A DNA stretch of 19,551 bases, from assembly GCA_031286245.1 (NCBI GenBank), contig JAITUO010000053.1:1-19551 (forward strand), read 5' to 3'. This DNA comes from Coriobacteriales bacterium. Lineage in GTDB: Bacteria > Actinomycetota > Coriobacteriia > Coriobacteriales > UBA8131. Position 1 is the first letter of the stretch. Each line of letters starts with the position of its first letter. Shown piece after piece: positions 7,299 to 15,004 of the stretch. Both the position numbers and the translations under genes were made by a program. The notes beneath the pieces are model-generated. The model saw nothing but the letters and a program-made list of their open reading frames with translations, made no database searches and was not told the DNA's origin.

Positions 7299-7994
7299 AT
7301 GAAAGCTACATATCACAACATCCTGCTAATCATCAAAAAGCCATCCAGACAAACCAGAGTACAAACACCCTTAACTGCAATTGCTGCTGTGAGTGTTTTG
7401 GCTGTCTTGCTAATAACTCTGGCGTCCTGCAACAATGAGCAGAGTATGAAACCAGAAAACAGCCTAAACCCTGGCCAGGGTACAGCAGCCCCAGGAGACA
7501 CGTCGGCTCCAGGAGACACAGCAGACGTGATAAATCTCGAAAATGCTTCTCCAATTCCCGAGTTAGATTTCAACAATGTCGACTTGGCAGCCACGATCGC
7601 TCGATTCCCAGACCAACGGGCTTTCACATACCTGTTTACAGAAATCGGTGGATACTGGGTCACCTCAAACGATATGTATGTATTCTTTGGCTTCTTCAAT
7701 GGAATCCCCGGAGTCGTTTACGGCCAGTTCGATACTGGATATCCATTGAATGGCACAATCGTTGACAGCCGTGCTACCGGAACACTTACCGCAACTCTGA
7801 CTATCCATATACCAGCCATCCAAGCTGATAGCATGAATGTAGGCCGTCCTGAAAGCACGGTGATAGTCAACTTCGATCTGAGCCGATATGAGGAAAACCT
7901 AATCAAGATACAAGTGGAAGGGTTCGGTAATGGCGACTGGTATTCATACAAATATGGTGGCTTTACCCTGGAAGAAGCTCGAAATAACAGATAA
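7299..7994 (+). CDS. Uncharacterised lipoprotein, 231 aa
   Basis: The start at 7299 is chosen because ACAGGAGGG lies directly upstream; the frame is open 16 codons earlier without a ribosome site. The N-terminus has a long basic region, a hydrophobic stretch (AIAAVSVLAVLLITL) and a lipobox LASC with the lipid-modified Cys at residue 44. Signal peptidase II would therefore anchor it on the outer face of the membrane. A Pro/Gly linker with a repeated APGDT (about residues 58-73) follows. The rest, about 150 residues, is soluble and probably beta-rich (GYWVTSNDMYVFFGFF, TGTLTATLTIHI, STVIVNFDL). I do not recognise the fold. It stands alone: the upstream 150 bp hold no obvious strong promoter, and two hairpins follow the stop. 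Confidence 0.8.
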   Translation: MKATYHNILLIIKKPSRQTRVQTPLTAIAAVSVLAVLLITLASCNNEQSMKPENSLNPGQGTAAPGDTSAPGDTADVINLENASPIPELDFNNVDLAATIARFPDQRAFTYLFTEIGGYWVTSNDMYVFFGFFNGIPGVVYGQFDTGYPLNGTIVDSRATGTLTATLTIHIPAIQADSMNVGRPESTVIVNFDLSRYEENLIKIQVEGFGNGDWYSYKYGGFTLEEARNNR

Positions 7995-8013
7995 ACAGAT
8001 CCAAAAAACCATA

Positions 8014-8046
8014 ATGTGGAGAAGACCTTAGCGGTTTTCTCCACAT
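8014..8046. terminator. Perfect 10-bp hairpin, first of two between convergent genes
   Basis: ATGTGGAGAA and TTCTCCACAT are separated by 13 bases. Read leftwards, it is followed by a T-run (8003-8008), so it would back up the next terminator for the minus-strand surface protein gene. Read rightwards, no T-run follows. Confidence 0.55.
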
Positions 8047-8064
8047 GAAATTCATGGATTATTG

Positions 8065-8095
8065 AAAAAGGCGGCTTGTTACAGCCGCCTTTTAA
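8065..8095. terminator. Bidirectional rho-independent terminator
   Basis: AAAGGCGGCT (8067-8076) and AGCCGCCTTT (8083-8092) form a 10-bp GC-rich stem with a 6-base loop. T-runs flank it on both strands. It lies between the lipoprotein gene (+) and the surface protein gene (-), which converge here. Confidence 0.85.
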
Positions 8096-8118
8096 TGTGT
8101 CTTACTACCCAAAGAAGC

Positions 8119-9816
8119 TTAGATGAACTGACGCTGCTTTCTGTACAGCAAGGTGCTGAAAGTGCCGGCGATCAAGGTCAGCATGAGAATCAGTAAGCTT
8201 ACCATGGTGCTCAAATCACCGGTTGGTGGGGAGACAGGAGGAGTGACTGGCGGTGTGGTATTGATCTTCAGCCAGATCGCGGTGATGGTCAATAGCTCTC
8301 CATCTGGATCATCGGAATACTGGCTATAACCGCTCTTTAAAGATGTGGGATTCTTGGTAACAGTATCACCATTAACAATCATAAACGTGCCAGCTGCCGT
8401 GATGGTACCATCGACAGTGATCTGGCCATTGTCATAGGCTTCTACTCCCCAACCATCATCGCCTTCAGAAACAACATTGCCACTGACAAACACCTGGGTC
8501 AAGAGGTATACGATTGTGTCATCTGGGACCGAATAACCATCACTGTAGACACCGACACCTTCTCCTCCGGTTGCCTTGACATTGCCGTTGATGTTAACTG
8601 TCGCACCTTCGAGACAAACAACGCCGTCGTATCCTTCGACATTGCCAGCTACGAAAACTGTCGTCTCTGGATACCTGGCGATAACGCCAACATCTGTAGC
8701 TGATATATCGCCGTTTACGGTCACCTTACTTCCTTTAGAAGCACCAACGCCATCATCAGAAAGACAAGTGAGATTGCCGTTGAGGGTTGCTTCAGAACCT
8801 TCGATTACAGCAAAAAAGCCGTCAGTTAAAACCAGGTTGCCGTTATACACAACCTTACAATTAATCATATCAATCCATAACAGATTCTCGAAATTCGAGA
8901 CACCGTTAAAGGTAACATCGCTTTCATCCACTGTTAGAGAGTTATAGTCGAAGTCCAGGGTAAAACCATTCGTGTCAATTGTGAACTGCTTACCGTTGTC
9001 AATAAATACTGAACTTGTCAGTAGAATGTCGTCAATTAATCTGATTGTCTCCCCGTCGTCGACTACTGCTAAGGCATTTCCCAGGGTTGGGAATTCCGTT
9101 GTGTCGATAGCGCAGACATTCGGGAGGGCAGCCGTCACTGTAATCTCGGTTCCTGCAAAATAAGCGCTATGCTGAGGCAAAGTCAATGAACTTGTCCACA
9201 CAGTGTACAAAGTGTATTTTCCAGCAGGTAAACCGGTGATGTCACCATTTGCTGTGATTGTTAGCACAGCAGCATTGCCTAGATCAATTAACCCACCACC
9301 TGTGGGGTACAAGCTTTCTGGAACCAGATAGAGACTGCAATATTGAACATATTGATAATTAGATATTGTAGCTTGACCTGCTCCGCTGACAATTGTTGTG
9401 GTACCGGGAGTAGGAGCACATAACAAGTCATTAGTAAGCTGGACTGATCCATAATTCAATACTATTCCAGCCGCACTCACTTCATATAAGGTTGTAAAAC
9501 TACCTATTGCACTAATTACATTAATATCACTGCCAATGATGTATTCAGGGCGATCAGCACCGGTCGGTCCTACATTAGCGCCCAAATTGTATGTAGATCC
9601 ATCAGGAGAGCTGGTTATGATGTAGTAATTTCCAAGGTCTCCAATTGGATTATCAACATTTGTGATTGTTCGCAAAGGCACAGCACTTCCTGGCTCAACT
9701 GTAAACGTCAGATCCGGTGGTGCCGCCATCGCAGTAGTTGGTAAAGCAATAAACATCGTCATCGCTACCAGACCTGCGAGTAATACAGATAGTACTTTTT
9801 TCCTTGATTTCTGCAT
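8119..9816 (-). CDS. Beta-helix-like surface protein with C-terminal anchor, 565 aa
   Basis: The start at 9816 is chosen because AAAGGAGG lies just upstream; the frame is open 39 codons further without support. Residues 1-31 are a signal peptide ending TTAMA. The N-terminal half (about 32-235) is Gly/Thr/Ser-rich and unrecognised. The second half (about 245-500) is a run of short beta-strand repeats of about 20 residues, with recurring xVxVNGxI / xVFVSGNV patterns (for example GSKVTVNGDI, TQVFVSGNV, GQITVDGTI). These suggest a right-handed beta-helix. The tail is Pro-rich (TPPVTPPVSPPTGD), then a hydrophobic span (STMVSLLILMLTLIAGTFS), then RKQR. PPTGD at this place looks like a divergent LPxTG sortase signal; otherwise it is a plain membrane anchor. 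It is probably a wall- or membrane-attached surface protein; the ligand is unknown. It is apparently monocistronic, ending at the shared terminator. Confidence 0.8.
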   Translation of the reverse strand: MQKSRKKVLSVLLAGLVAMTMFIALPTTAMAAPPDLTFTVEPGSAVPLRTITNVDNPIGDLGNYYIITSSPDGSTYNLGANVGPTGADRPEYIIGSDINVISAIGSFTTLYEVSAAGIVLNYGSVQLTNDLLCAPTPGTTTIVSGAGQATISNYQYVQYCSLYLVPESLYPTGGGLIDLGNAAVLTITANGDITGLPAGKYTLYTVWTSSLTLPQHSAYFAGTEITVTAALPNVCAIDTTEFPTLGNALAVVDDGETIRLIDDILLTSSVFIDNGKQFTIDTNGFTLDFDYNSLTVDESDVTFNGVSNFENLLWIDMINCKVVYNGNLVLTDGFFAVIEGSEATLNGNLTCLSDDGVGASKGSKVTVNGDISATDVGVIARYPETTVFVAGNVEGYDGVVCLEGATVNINGNVKATGGEGVGVYSDGYSVPDDTIVYLLTQVFVSGNVVSEGDDGWGVEAYDNGQITVDGTITAAGTFMIVNGDTVTKNPTSLKSGYSQYSDDPDGELLTITAIWLKINTTPPVTPPVSPPTGDLSTMVSLLILMLTLIAGTFSTLLYRKQRQFI

Positions 9817-9839
9817 TCTTCCTCCTTTGAACCTTTTAT

Positions 9840-9863
9840 TGCCCCAGACACATTTATGGGGCA
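9840..9863 (-). promoter_or_regulatory. Leader hairpin before the beta-helix protein gene
   Basis: TGCCCCA and TGGGGCA form a 7-bp GC-rich stem with a 10-base loop, ending about 12 bp upstream of the AAAGGAGG site. No T-run follows on the minus strand. It is therefore more likely a stabilising leader stem or an operator than a terminator. Confidence 0.4.
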
Positions 9864-9896
9864 TTAACAAATCCCCTAACCCGAGAACTCCATATC

Positions 9897-9928
9897 GAAA
9901 CCACCAAAGCATTACTTCAGGTGGTTTC
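9897..9928. repeat. Perfect 9-bp inverted repeat (hairpin)
   Basis: GAAACCACC and GGTGGTTTC are separated by 14 bases, upstream of the beta-helix protein gene and downstream of hsdR. TTTCTTC on the plus strand makes it a weak plus-strand terminator. Its role is unclear. Confidence 0.4.
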
Positions 9929-10011
9929 TTCATAACCTAACATTATTACTTATGTTTTTCAGTTTTCCAATAGTTAACGGGAAGATTTCCAGATTATTAC
10001 GGATTTTTGAA

Positions 10012-10155
10012 TGCCCGTCATTACGTCTGCCAACGCCCATCGCCACGCACGTGACCGCCCGTCACCACGCACATGAATGCCCGTCGCCACGACTGCCAAT
10101 GCCCATCGCCACGCACGTGACCGCCCGTCACCACGCACATAAATGCCCGTCGCTA
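10012..10155. repeat. 22-bp tandem repeat array, about 6.5 units
   Basis: Units at 10012, 10034, 10056, 10078, 10100 and 10122 are each exactly 22 bp, with a partial one from 10144. The common core is GCCCRTCRCCACGCACRTG. Every third unit is more alike, giving a 66-bp higher-order period. The array begins about 15 bp after the hsdR stop codon. There are no unique spacers, so it is not CRISPR. A minus-strand ORF across it is only a repeat artefact. Confidence 0.9.
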
Positions 10156-10170
10156 ATACAGCCAGCCTCA

Positions 10171-13100
10171 TCACACCAACCCGAAGTATTTCTCAAAGAA
10201 AGCCTGCATCAAATCAATGACCGCCTGCTTGATAATTAATCGGCGATATTCTCCACCTTCACCTATCCCAGCAAACAATGAGATTGGTGGCAATAGGTTA
10301 TCTAGATCCGTCCCAGTGGTTTTCAACACCCCGTCCCGGAAAGCTGTCTCGATAAACCGCCTGGTCTCTGCTTCCCGCAGTCGTTGTGCGGCGATCAAGG
10401 TAGCCAGGTCCTCTTCCCGCCGTGCTTGCACATATTCAGTCCAATCGCGATCGACAACAGTAGACACCGAAACCTGTGCTACAAACCGCTCGATCAGTTC
10501 TCGCTTTGAACGCAACTCCAAACTGGAAGCAATCGCCTTGTCGATTGCCACTAACACATTGCGGTCTTCGCAGTTCGAATCATGAAAGCTTTCAACCAGC
10601 ATCAAGATATAGTCGATGTTCACCTCGATCTGTTTGATCAGCTCCAGCTCGAATACCAGGTCATCATTGATGTTTTCCTTATCGACAGTCAGGCTGCCAC
10701 GCAATATGTCATAAATGCGAAGATATTCGCTTTGATAATCCTGCAATTCACGCAGGCTTAAGATCTCGTTACCCTCGAACTCGTCAAATGCCGTCAATAT
10801 GTTTCGCAGCCGCAAGATTGCTCCATACAGCCGGACAAATACCCGCTGAGCCTGCTCGCTCTCAACAAGCTCGCCCAAAGGAAAATCTCGCAGTAGCTCG
10901 TCAACCAACTCGACATAGCCCGGCTGCCATATACCCGGCTGACCGTCCTCACCACCGAGCATATACCCCGGCTGACCGTCTTCACCACCGAGCATATACC
11001 CCAGGTAGTAGTCCTGGTAAGGCCGCAGTAACACAGCCCCGCCCACTTCCCGGTCACCAAACAGGGCGATCGCCTCTTCCGTCGCTTTGAGCAAGTTGCG
11101 AAAACAGACGATGTTGCCATAGGTCTTGACGCTGTTCAGAATCCGATTGGTGCGGGAAAACGCCTGTATCAACCCATGTGAGCGCAAGTTCTTATCCACC
11201 CATAGAGTGTTCAAAGTCGTGGCGTCAAATCCAGTCAGGAACATATTCACAACAATCAGCAAATCGACCTCGCGGTTTTTGACCCGGGTTGAGACATCGC
11301 TATAGTAGTTTTGAAAGCCGTCTGCTGATGTCGAATAATTTGTGGAGAAAACCGCATTGTAATCGGCAATCGCGGCTTCCAGAAAATCGCGTGAGCTCTG
11401 ATCAAGGCGTGAGTTGTCGAAATCCTCGTCCGGCAGGCCAGATTCGGGATCGTCTTCGTTGACACTGAAGCTGTATATGGTGGCGATGTTCAGTTTTTGC
11501 CGGCTACTTTCGTTATCCGCCAACTGTCTGCGAAACTCTGCATAGTACTGCATCGCCATCGGGATAGAGGACACAGCCATAATCGAGTTGAAACCGTCCA
11601 CTCGCCGCCCTTTGTGCATGTAAGAATAACCAGGCCCGCGCTTGGTTTTCTGGTCGAAGTGCTCCAGGACATAAGAGACCACCTTGCTGATACGCTCTGG
11701 AGCAGCAAATGCTTTTTCGATGTCAATAGCAGGCACCTGCTTGTCAATGATGTCACTGGCAATACCGACAGAGTCGACATAGTCGATACGAAACGGCAGT
11801 ACATTACCATCACGGATGGCGTCGACGATCGTATAGGTATGCAACTGTTCGCCGAAGGCTTGTTCAGTCGTACGAATCAGTGGATTTGCTCCGGTAGCAA
11901 AAGCTCCACCAAAAACCGCCGCATTAGCCACAAAGATCGGGGTGCCGGTAAAACCAAACAGGTGGTAATTACGAAACGAGCGCGTAATGCGGCGATGCAT
12001 CTCGCCGAACTGCGACCGATGACACTCATCGAAGATGATCACGACATGCTGACGATAGATCGGATGCTCGCGATTCCGTCCGATAAACAAGTCCAGCTTC
12101 TGGATTGTTGTGATGATGATCTGTACATTCGGGTCTTCCAGTTGCCGCTGTAGCACCCGAGTGGATGTGTTGCTGTTCGCAGCTCCCTTTTCAAACCGGT
12201 CATACTCCTTCATTGTCTGGTAGTCGAGGTCTTTGCGGTCGACGACGAACAAGACCTTCTGTATAGATTCCAGACCTGTTGCCAACTGAGCAGTTTTAAA
12301 GCTGGTCAGTGTCTTGCCACTGCCGGTTGTATGCCAGATGTATCCGCCGGCCTCCGTTTTACCGGTTTGTTTGTAATTTGTGGAGACAACAATACGCCTC
12401 AGCACCCGCTCGGTCGCTGCGATCTGATAGGGGCGCATTACCAGCAGTAGGTCATCGGCAGTGAACACGCAGAACCGCGTGAGGATGTTGAGCAGTGTGT
12501 GCCTGGCGAAAAAGGTCTTGGTGAAATCCACCAGGTCGGGGATGACCTGGTTACTGGCATCAGCCCAAAACGAGGTGAACTCGAAGCTGTTGGAAGTCTT
12601 TTTACTACGCCGCCGTTCACTGGAGCTCTGCTCCCGGACTTGCGAATCGCGCGTGGTGTTGGAGTAATACTTGGTATGCGTACCGTTTGAGATTACGAAT
12701 ATCTGTATGAATTCATACAAGCCAGCCGCTGCCCAGAAACTGTCGCGCTGGTAGCGGTTGATCTGGTTAAAGGCTTCCCGGATCGCTACTCCGCGCCGCT
12801 TCAGCTCGATATGAACCAGTGGCAGTCCATTCACGAGAATCGTCACATCATAGCGAGCCTGACGTGCCCCACCGCTGGATTCGTACTGGTTGATGACTTG
12901 CAGCCGGTTGTTATGGATACTTTTCTTGTCGATTAGCATGATATTCTGCGTACTACCGTCACTTAGCCGGAACGCCTGAATGTGGTCAGTCTGAATCTTC
13001 CGGGTCTTTTCAACGATACCATCGTTAGGGTTGGCGATGACCTCTGTGCAAAAACGTTGCCACTCATCGCCCGTGAAGCTGATGTGGTTTAAAACCTCCA

Positions 13101-13299
13101 ATTGGCGTCGCAGATTGGCCAGCAGTGCGCTTTCGGTGGTGATCGGCAGGTATTCGTAACCTTGCTGGACAAGATTATTAATGAACTCGCGTTCCAGGTC
13201 AGCTTCACTCTGGTAATCGGTGGCTGAGCGCAGGTCTGGAATGTATTCGGCAACGACCGTGCTTTCATCGCTGCTGGCGATGATGTTATATGTACTCAC
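10171..13299 (-). CDS. hsdR: Type I restriction enzyme R subunit (HsdR), 1042 aa
   Basis: The start is GTG at 13299, with TTGGAG about ten bases upstream. The R subunit provides ATP-driven DNA translocation and cleavage in the R2M2S complex. An N-terminal PD-(D/E)xK-type nuclease shows in YDVTILVNGLPLVHIELKRRG (split as YDVTI and ELKRRG, about residues 149-168). Helicase motifs follow: TGSGKT (about 325), DECHR (about 421), FTGTP (about 448), and a C-terminal motor lobe with VVNMFLTGFDA and FSRTNRIL. The length is normal for the family. An in-frame duplication, YMLGGEDGQPG twice, interrupts the C-terminal region at residues 768-789. The gene shares its strand with hsdMS but is separated from them by an opposite-strand ATPase gene, so it probably has its own promoter in 13300-13412. 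Its leader can form CCC GAAA GGG and AGCCC / GGGCT hairpins. Confidence 0.97.
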   Translation of the reverse strand: MSTYNIIASSDESTVVAEYIPDLRSATDYQSEADLEREFINNLVQQGYEYLPITTESALLANLRRQLEVLNHISFTGDEWQRFCTEVIANPNDGIVEKTRKIQTDHIQAFRLSDGSTQNIMLIDKKSIHNNRLQVINQYESSGGARQARYDVTILVNGLPLVHIELKRRGVAIREAFNQINRYQRDSFWAAAGLYEFIQIFVISNGTHTKYYSNTTRDSQVREQSSSERRRSKKTSNSFEFTSFWADASNQVIPDLVDFTKTFFARHTLLNILTRFCVFTADDLLLVMRPYQIAATERVLRRIVVSTNYKQTGKTEAGGYIWHTTGSGKTLTSFKTAQLATGLESIQKVLFVVDRKDLDYQTMKEYDRFEKGAANSNTSTRVLQRQLEDPNVQIIITTIQKLDLFIGRNREHPIYRQHVVIIFDECHRSQFGEMHRRITRSFRNYHLFGFTGTPIFVANAAVFGGAFATGANPLIRTTEQAFGEQLHTYTIVDAIRDGNVLPFRIDYVDSVGIASDIIDKQVPAIDIEKAFAAPERISKVVSYVLEHFDQKTKRGPGYSYMHKGRRVDGFNSIMAVSSIPMAMQYYAEFRRQLADNESSRQKLNIATIYSFSVNEDDPESGLPDEDFDNSRLDQSSRDFLEAAIADYNAVFSTNYSTSADGFQNYYSDVSTRVKNREVDLLIVVNMFLTGFDATTLNTLWVDKNLRSHGLIQAFSRTNRILNSVKTYGNIVCFRNLLKATEEAIALFGDREVGGAVLLRPYQDYYLGYMLGGEDGQPGYMLGGEDGQPGIWQPGYVELVDELLRDFPLGELVESEQAQRVFVRLYGAILRLRNILTAFDEFEGNEILSLRELQDYQSEYLRIYDILRGSLTVDKENINDDLVFELELIKQIEVNIDYILMLVESFHDSNCEDRNVLVAIDKAIASSLELRSKRELIERFVAQVSVSTVVDRDWTEYVQARREEDLATLIAAQRLREAETRRFIETAFRDGVLKTTGTDLDNLLPPISLFAGIGEGGEYRRLIIKQAVIDLMQAFFEKYFGLV
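10933..10998 (-). repeat. In-frame 33-bp tandem duplication inside hsdR
   Basis: Two copies of 33 bp encode YMLGGEDGQPG twice and differ at two bases. A further partial echo (IWQPGY) follows. The segment sits between LLRPYQDYY and VELVDELL, which normally lie close together in HsdR proteins as far as I recall the family. Confidence 0.9.
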
Positions 13300-13412
13300 G
13301 TTGTATCTCCAATATGTGGATAAGCCCGTGGGCTAACCCTTTCGGGAACGATGCTGTATCCGAGATGGTAGTTATCAGTTGTTTTCTCCCCGCATAGTAC
13401 TAGCTGGTACTG

Positions 13413-13480
13413 GCTACTACTTTCAGTTTGCTACTGCTTTGAGTTGGCTACTGCTTAAAGTTTGCTACTGCTTTGAGTTT
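13413..13480. repeat. 17-bp tandem repeat, four units
   Basis: Four contiguous 17-bp units, consensus GCTACTGCTTTGAGTTT, lie 114 bp upstream of hsdR. The first unit is the most diverged. Together with the inverted repeats to the right it fills the 415-bp gap between hsdR and the ATPase gene. Confidence 0.9.
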
Positions 13481-13590
13481 GCATTGGTCCAAAACATCCA
13501 AGCAAAATGATAGCAGGACAAGGCTAGTAATAGAATAAGTATGCTTACGATCAAACTCCCTGTCAGCGTAAACAAGCCAATCAAAGGGCC

Positions 13591-13680
13591 TGACATGGCA
13601 TATCACAATGTAAGCGTCAAGAGATGACACAAAGTGATATCATGTCAAAAACTCGTGAAAAACACAAGTTTTTGACATGA
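13591..13680. repeat. Nested inverted repeats upstream of the ATPase gene
   Basis: ATCATGTCAAAAACT (13638-13652) and AGTTTTTGACATGAT (13666-13680) are a perfect 15-bp inverted repeat with a 13-base loop. The loop itself contains GTG / CAC. A third related arm, TGACATGGCATATCAC, starts at 13591 and is inverted relative to GTGATATCATGTCA. The right arm contains TTGACA, but no convincing -10 follows. It could be an operator for the ATPase gene, a terminator for leftward transcription, or a mobile-element remnant. Confidence 0.7.
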
Positions 13681-13714
13681 TTGTAATACTTGTGAACACT
13701 TGATTGGAATACCA

Positions 13715-15004
13715 ATGAGCATTTTTCCACGTAGTAAATATCTAGATCAAGTTATGCGATTTCGCGATGACAACCTGATCAAAGTTATCACAGGTCTCCG
13801 ACGCTGTGGTAAATCTACTCTGCTCACCCTGATTTCACAGAGGTTGCTGGATGATGGAGTTCCCAGTGAACGCATAATCCTCATCAACCTGGAATCACTC
13901 AGCGCTGATACCCCTAAAGACTCTCAATCCCTGTACAAATACTTCCAGCAAAGAACCGGCACTGATTGTCTCTACATTCTGATTGACGAGGTCCAGAGGA
14001 TCGACAGATGGGAAGAAGCAGTTAACGCCATGCGCGTCGATTTTGCTTGTGATATATACGTAACCGGATCCAATGCGTTTTTACTCTCAAGCGAATTAGC
14101 TACCTATTTGTCGGGACGTTATGTCGAGATAAAGATGCTTCCCCTTACCTTCAAGGAATATTTAGAATTCAGAGGGCTTATCTCACCAAACGCCGACATC
14201 GATCAGATGCACTACGAGGTGCTGACAGACGGAGAATCGTTTTTTTCTATCAACCAGCTCTTTATCGAATACCGCCAATATGGAGGTCTGCCATATCTGG
14301 CAACAAGACCTACAACCATCAATGAGCATCGCGTCTACATGGACACCCTCTATCAGTCGGTAATCACCCGAGACATTCTCGATCGTGAAAGCTGGCGATC
14401 TCGTAGGATCTCTAATCCCGATTTGCTACGCAGGATACTGCTTTTCCTGTCTGATAATATCGGTAATAAAAACTCGTTCAATAGCATCTCAAATACATTA
14501 AAATCGGAAAAACTCAATCACTCGTCTGCCACTGTCGAGGCGTACGTCTCTGCACTTGAAGATGCTTATTTGTTCTACCCAGTTTCCCGCTACGACATAA
14601 AGGGCAAGGATTATCTAAAAACCCTTGGTAAACACTATATTGTTGACTTAGGTTTACGTAATTACCTATCAGGGTATCGCGATACCGACCAGGGTCGAGC
14701 ACTGGAAAACATCATCTATCTACAACTCCTCTACTATGGATATGATGTGAGCATTGGTACCTATCAGAACACCGAGGTCGATTTCATTGTTGCTAAGCCA
14801 GGAAAGCGCGTCTACATTCAAGTTGCTGATTCGATTGACGATGCACTAACCTTTGAGCGTGAATTGAGCCCACTGATAAGGATCAGAGATGCCTATCCCC
14901 GTTATGTTATCGTCGGTAGGGGAGACCACCCTGTCGATATCGAAGGCATCCGGATCGTTAGAGCAACAGACTTTTTATTACAATCATGGGGAGAAGACCT
15001 TTAG
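13715..15004 (+). CDS. AAA-family ATPase with DUF4143-type C-terminus, 429 aa
   Basis: The start is ATG 13715, six bases after a weak GGA; a TTG at 13700 in frame is less likely. The N-terminal ATPase domain shows Walker A GLRRCGKST (residues 27-35), Walker B LYILIDE (86-92) and a sensor-like DIYVTGSNAFLLS. Then comes the family-typical LSGRYVEIKMLPLTFKEYLEF. The C-terminal part, with DLGLRNYLSG, a GRALENIIYLQLLYYGYDV segment, and EVDFIVAKPGKRVYIQV, matches the DUF4143 region, which has a PD-(D/E)xK nuclease-like core. The substrate is unknown; members are common near mobile or defence genes. It lies on the opposite strand between hsdS and hsdR and overlaps the hsdS 3' end by 21 bp. A defence-linked or toxin-like role is only inferred from this position. 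Confidence 0.88.
   Translation: MSIFPRSKYLDQVMRFRDDNLIKVITGLRRCGKSTLLTLISQRLLDDGVPSERIILINLESLSADTPKDSQSLYKYFQQRTGTDCLYILIDEVQRIDRWEEAVNAMRVDFACDIYVTGSNAFLLSSELATYLSGRYVEIKMLPLTFKEYLEFRGLISPNADIDQMHYEVLTDGESFFSINQLFIEYRQYGGLPYLATRPTTINEHRVYMDTLYQSVITRDILDRESWRSRRISNPDLLRRILLFLSDNIGNKNSFNSISNTLKSEKLNHSSATVEAYVSALEDAYLFYPVSRYDIKGKDYLKTLGKHYIVDLGLRNYLSGYRDTDQGRALENIIYLQLLYYGYDVSIGTYQNTEVDFIVAKPGKRVYIQVADSIDDALTFERELSPLIRIRDAYPRYVIVGRGDHPVDIEGIRIVRATDFLLQSWGEDL

Noticed and set aside
6957..7316. Minus-strand ORFs sharing LADTSASFYIGDTAVG at both repeat copies
   Set aside because: The similarity only reflects the duplicated DNA. The frames cross hairpins, and no ribosome site precedes them.
10012..10155. 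Possible CRISPR array
   Set aside because: The 22-bp units are contiguous, with no unique spacers, and no cas gene is present.
9974..10174. Minus-strand 66-codon ORF with repeated GDGRSRAWRWALA
   Set aside because: It is produced by the 66-bp periodicity of the 22-bp repeat and has no ribosome site.
13312..13322. Perfect DnaA box (TTATCCACA on the minus strand) as an origin signal
   Set aside because: It is a single box in the hsdR leader with no cluster, no AT-rich unwinding region and no dnaA or dnaN nearby.
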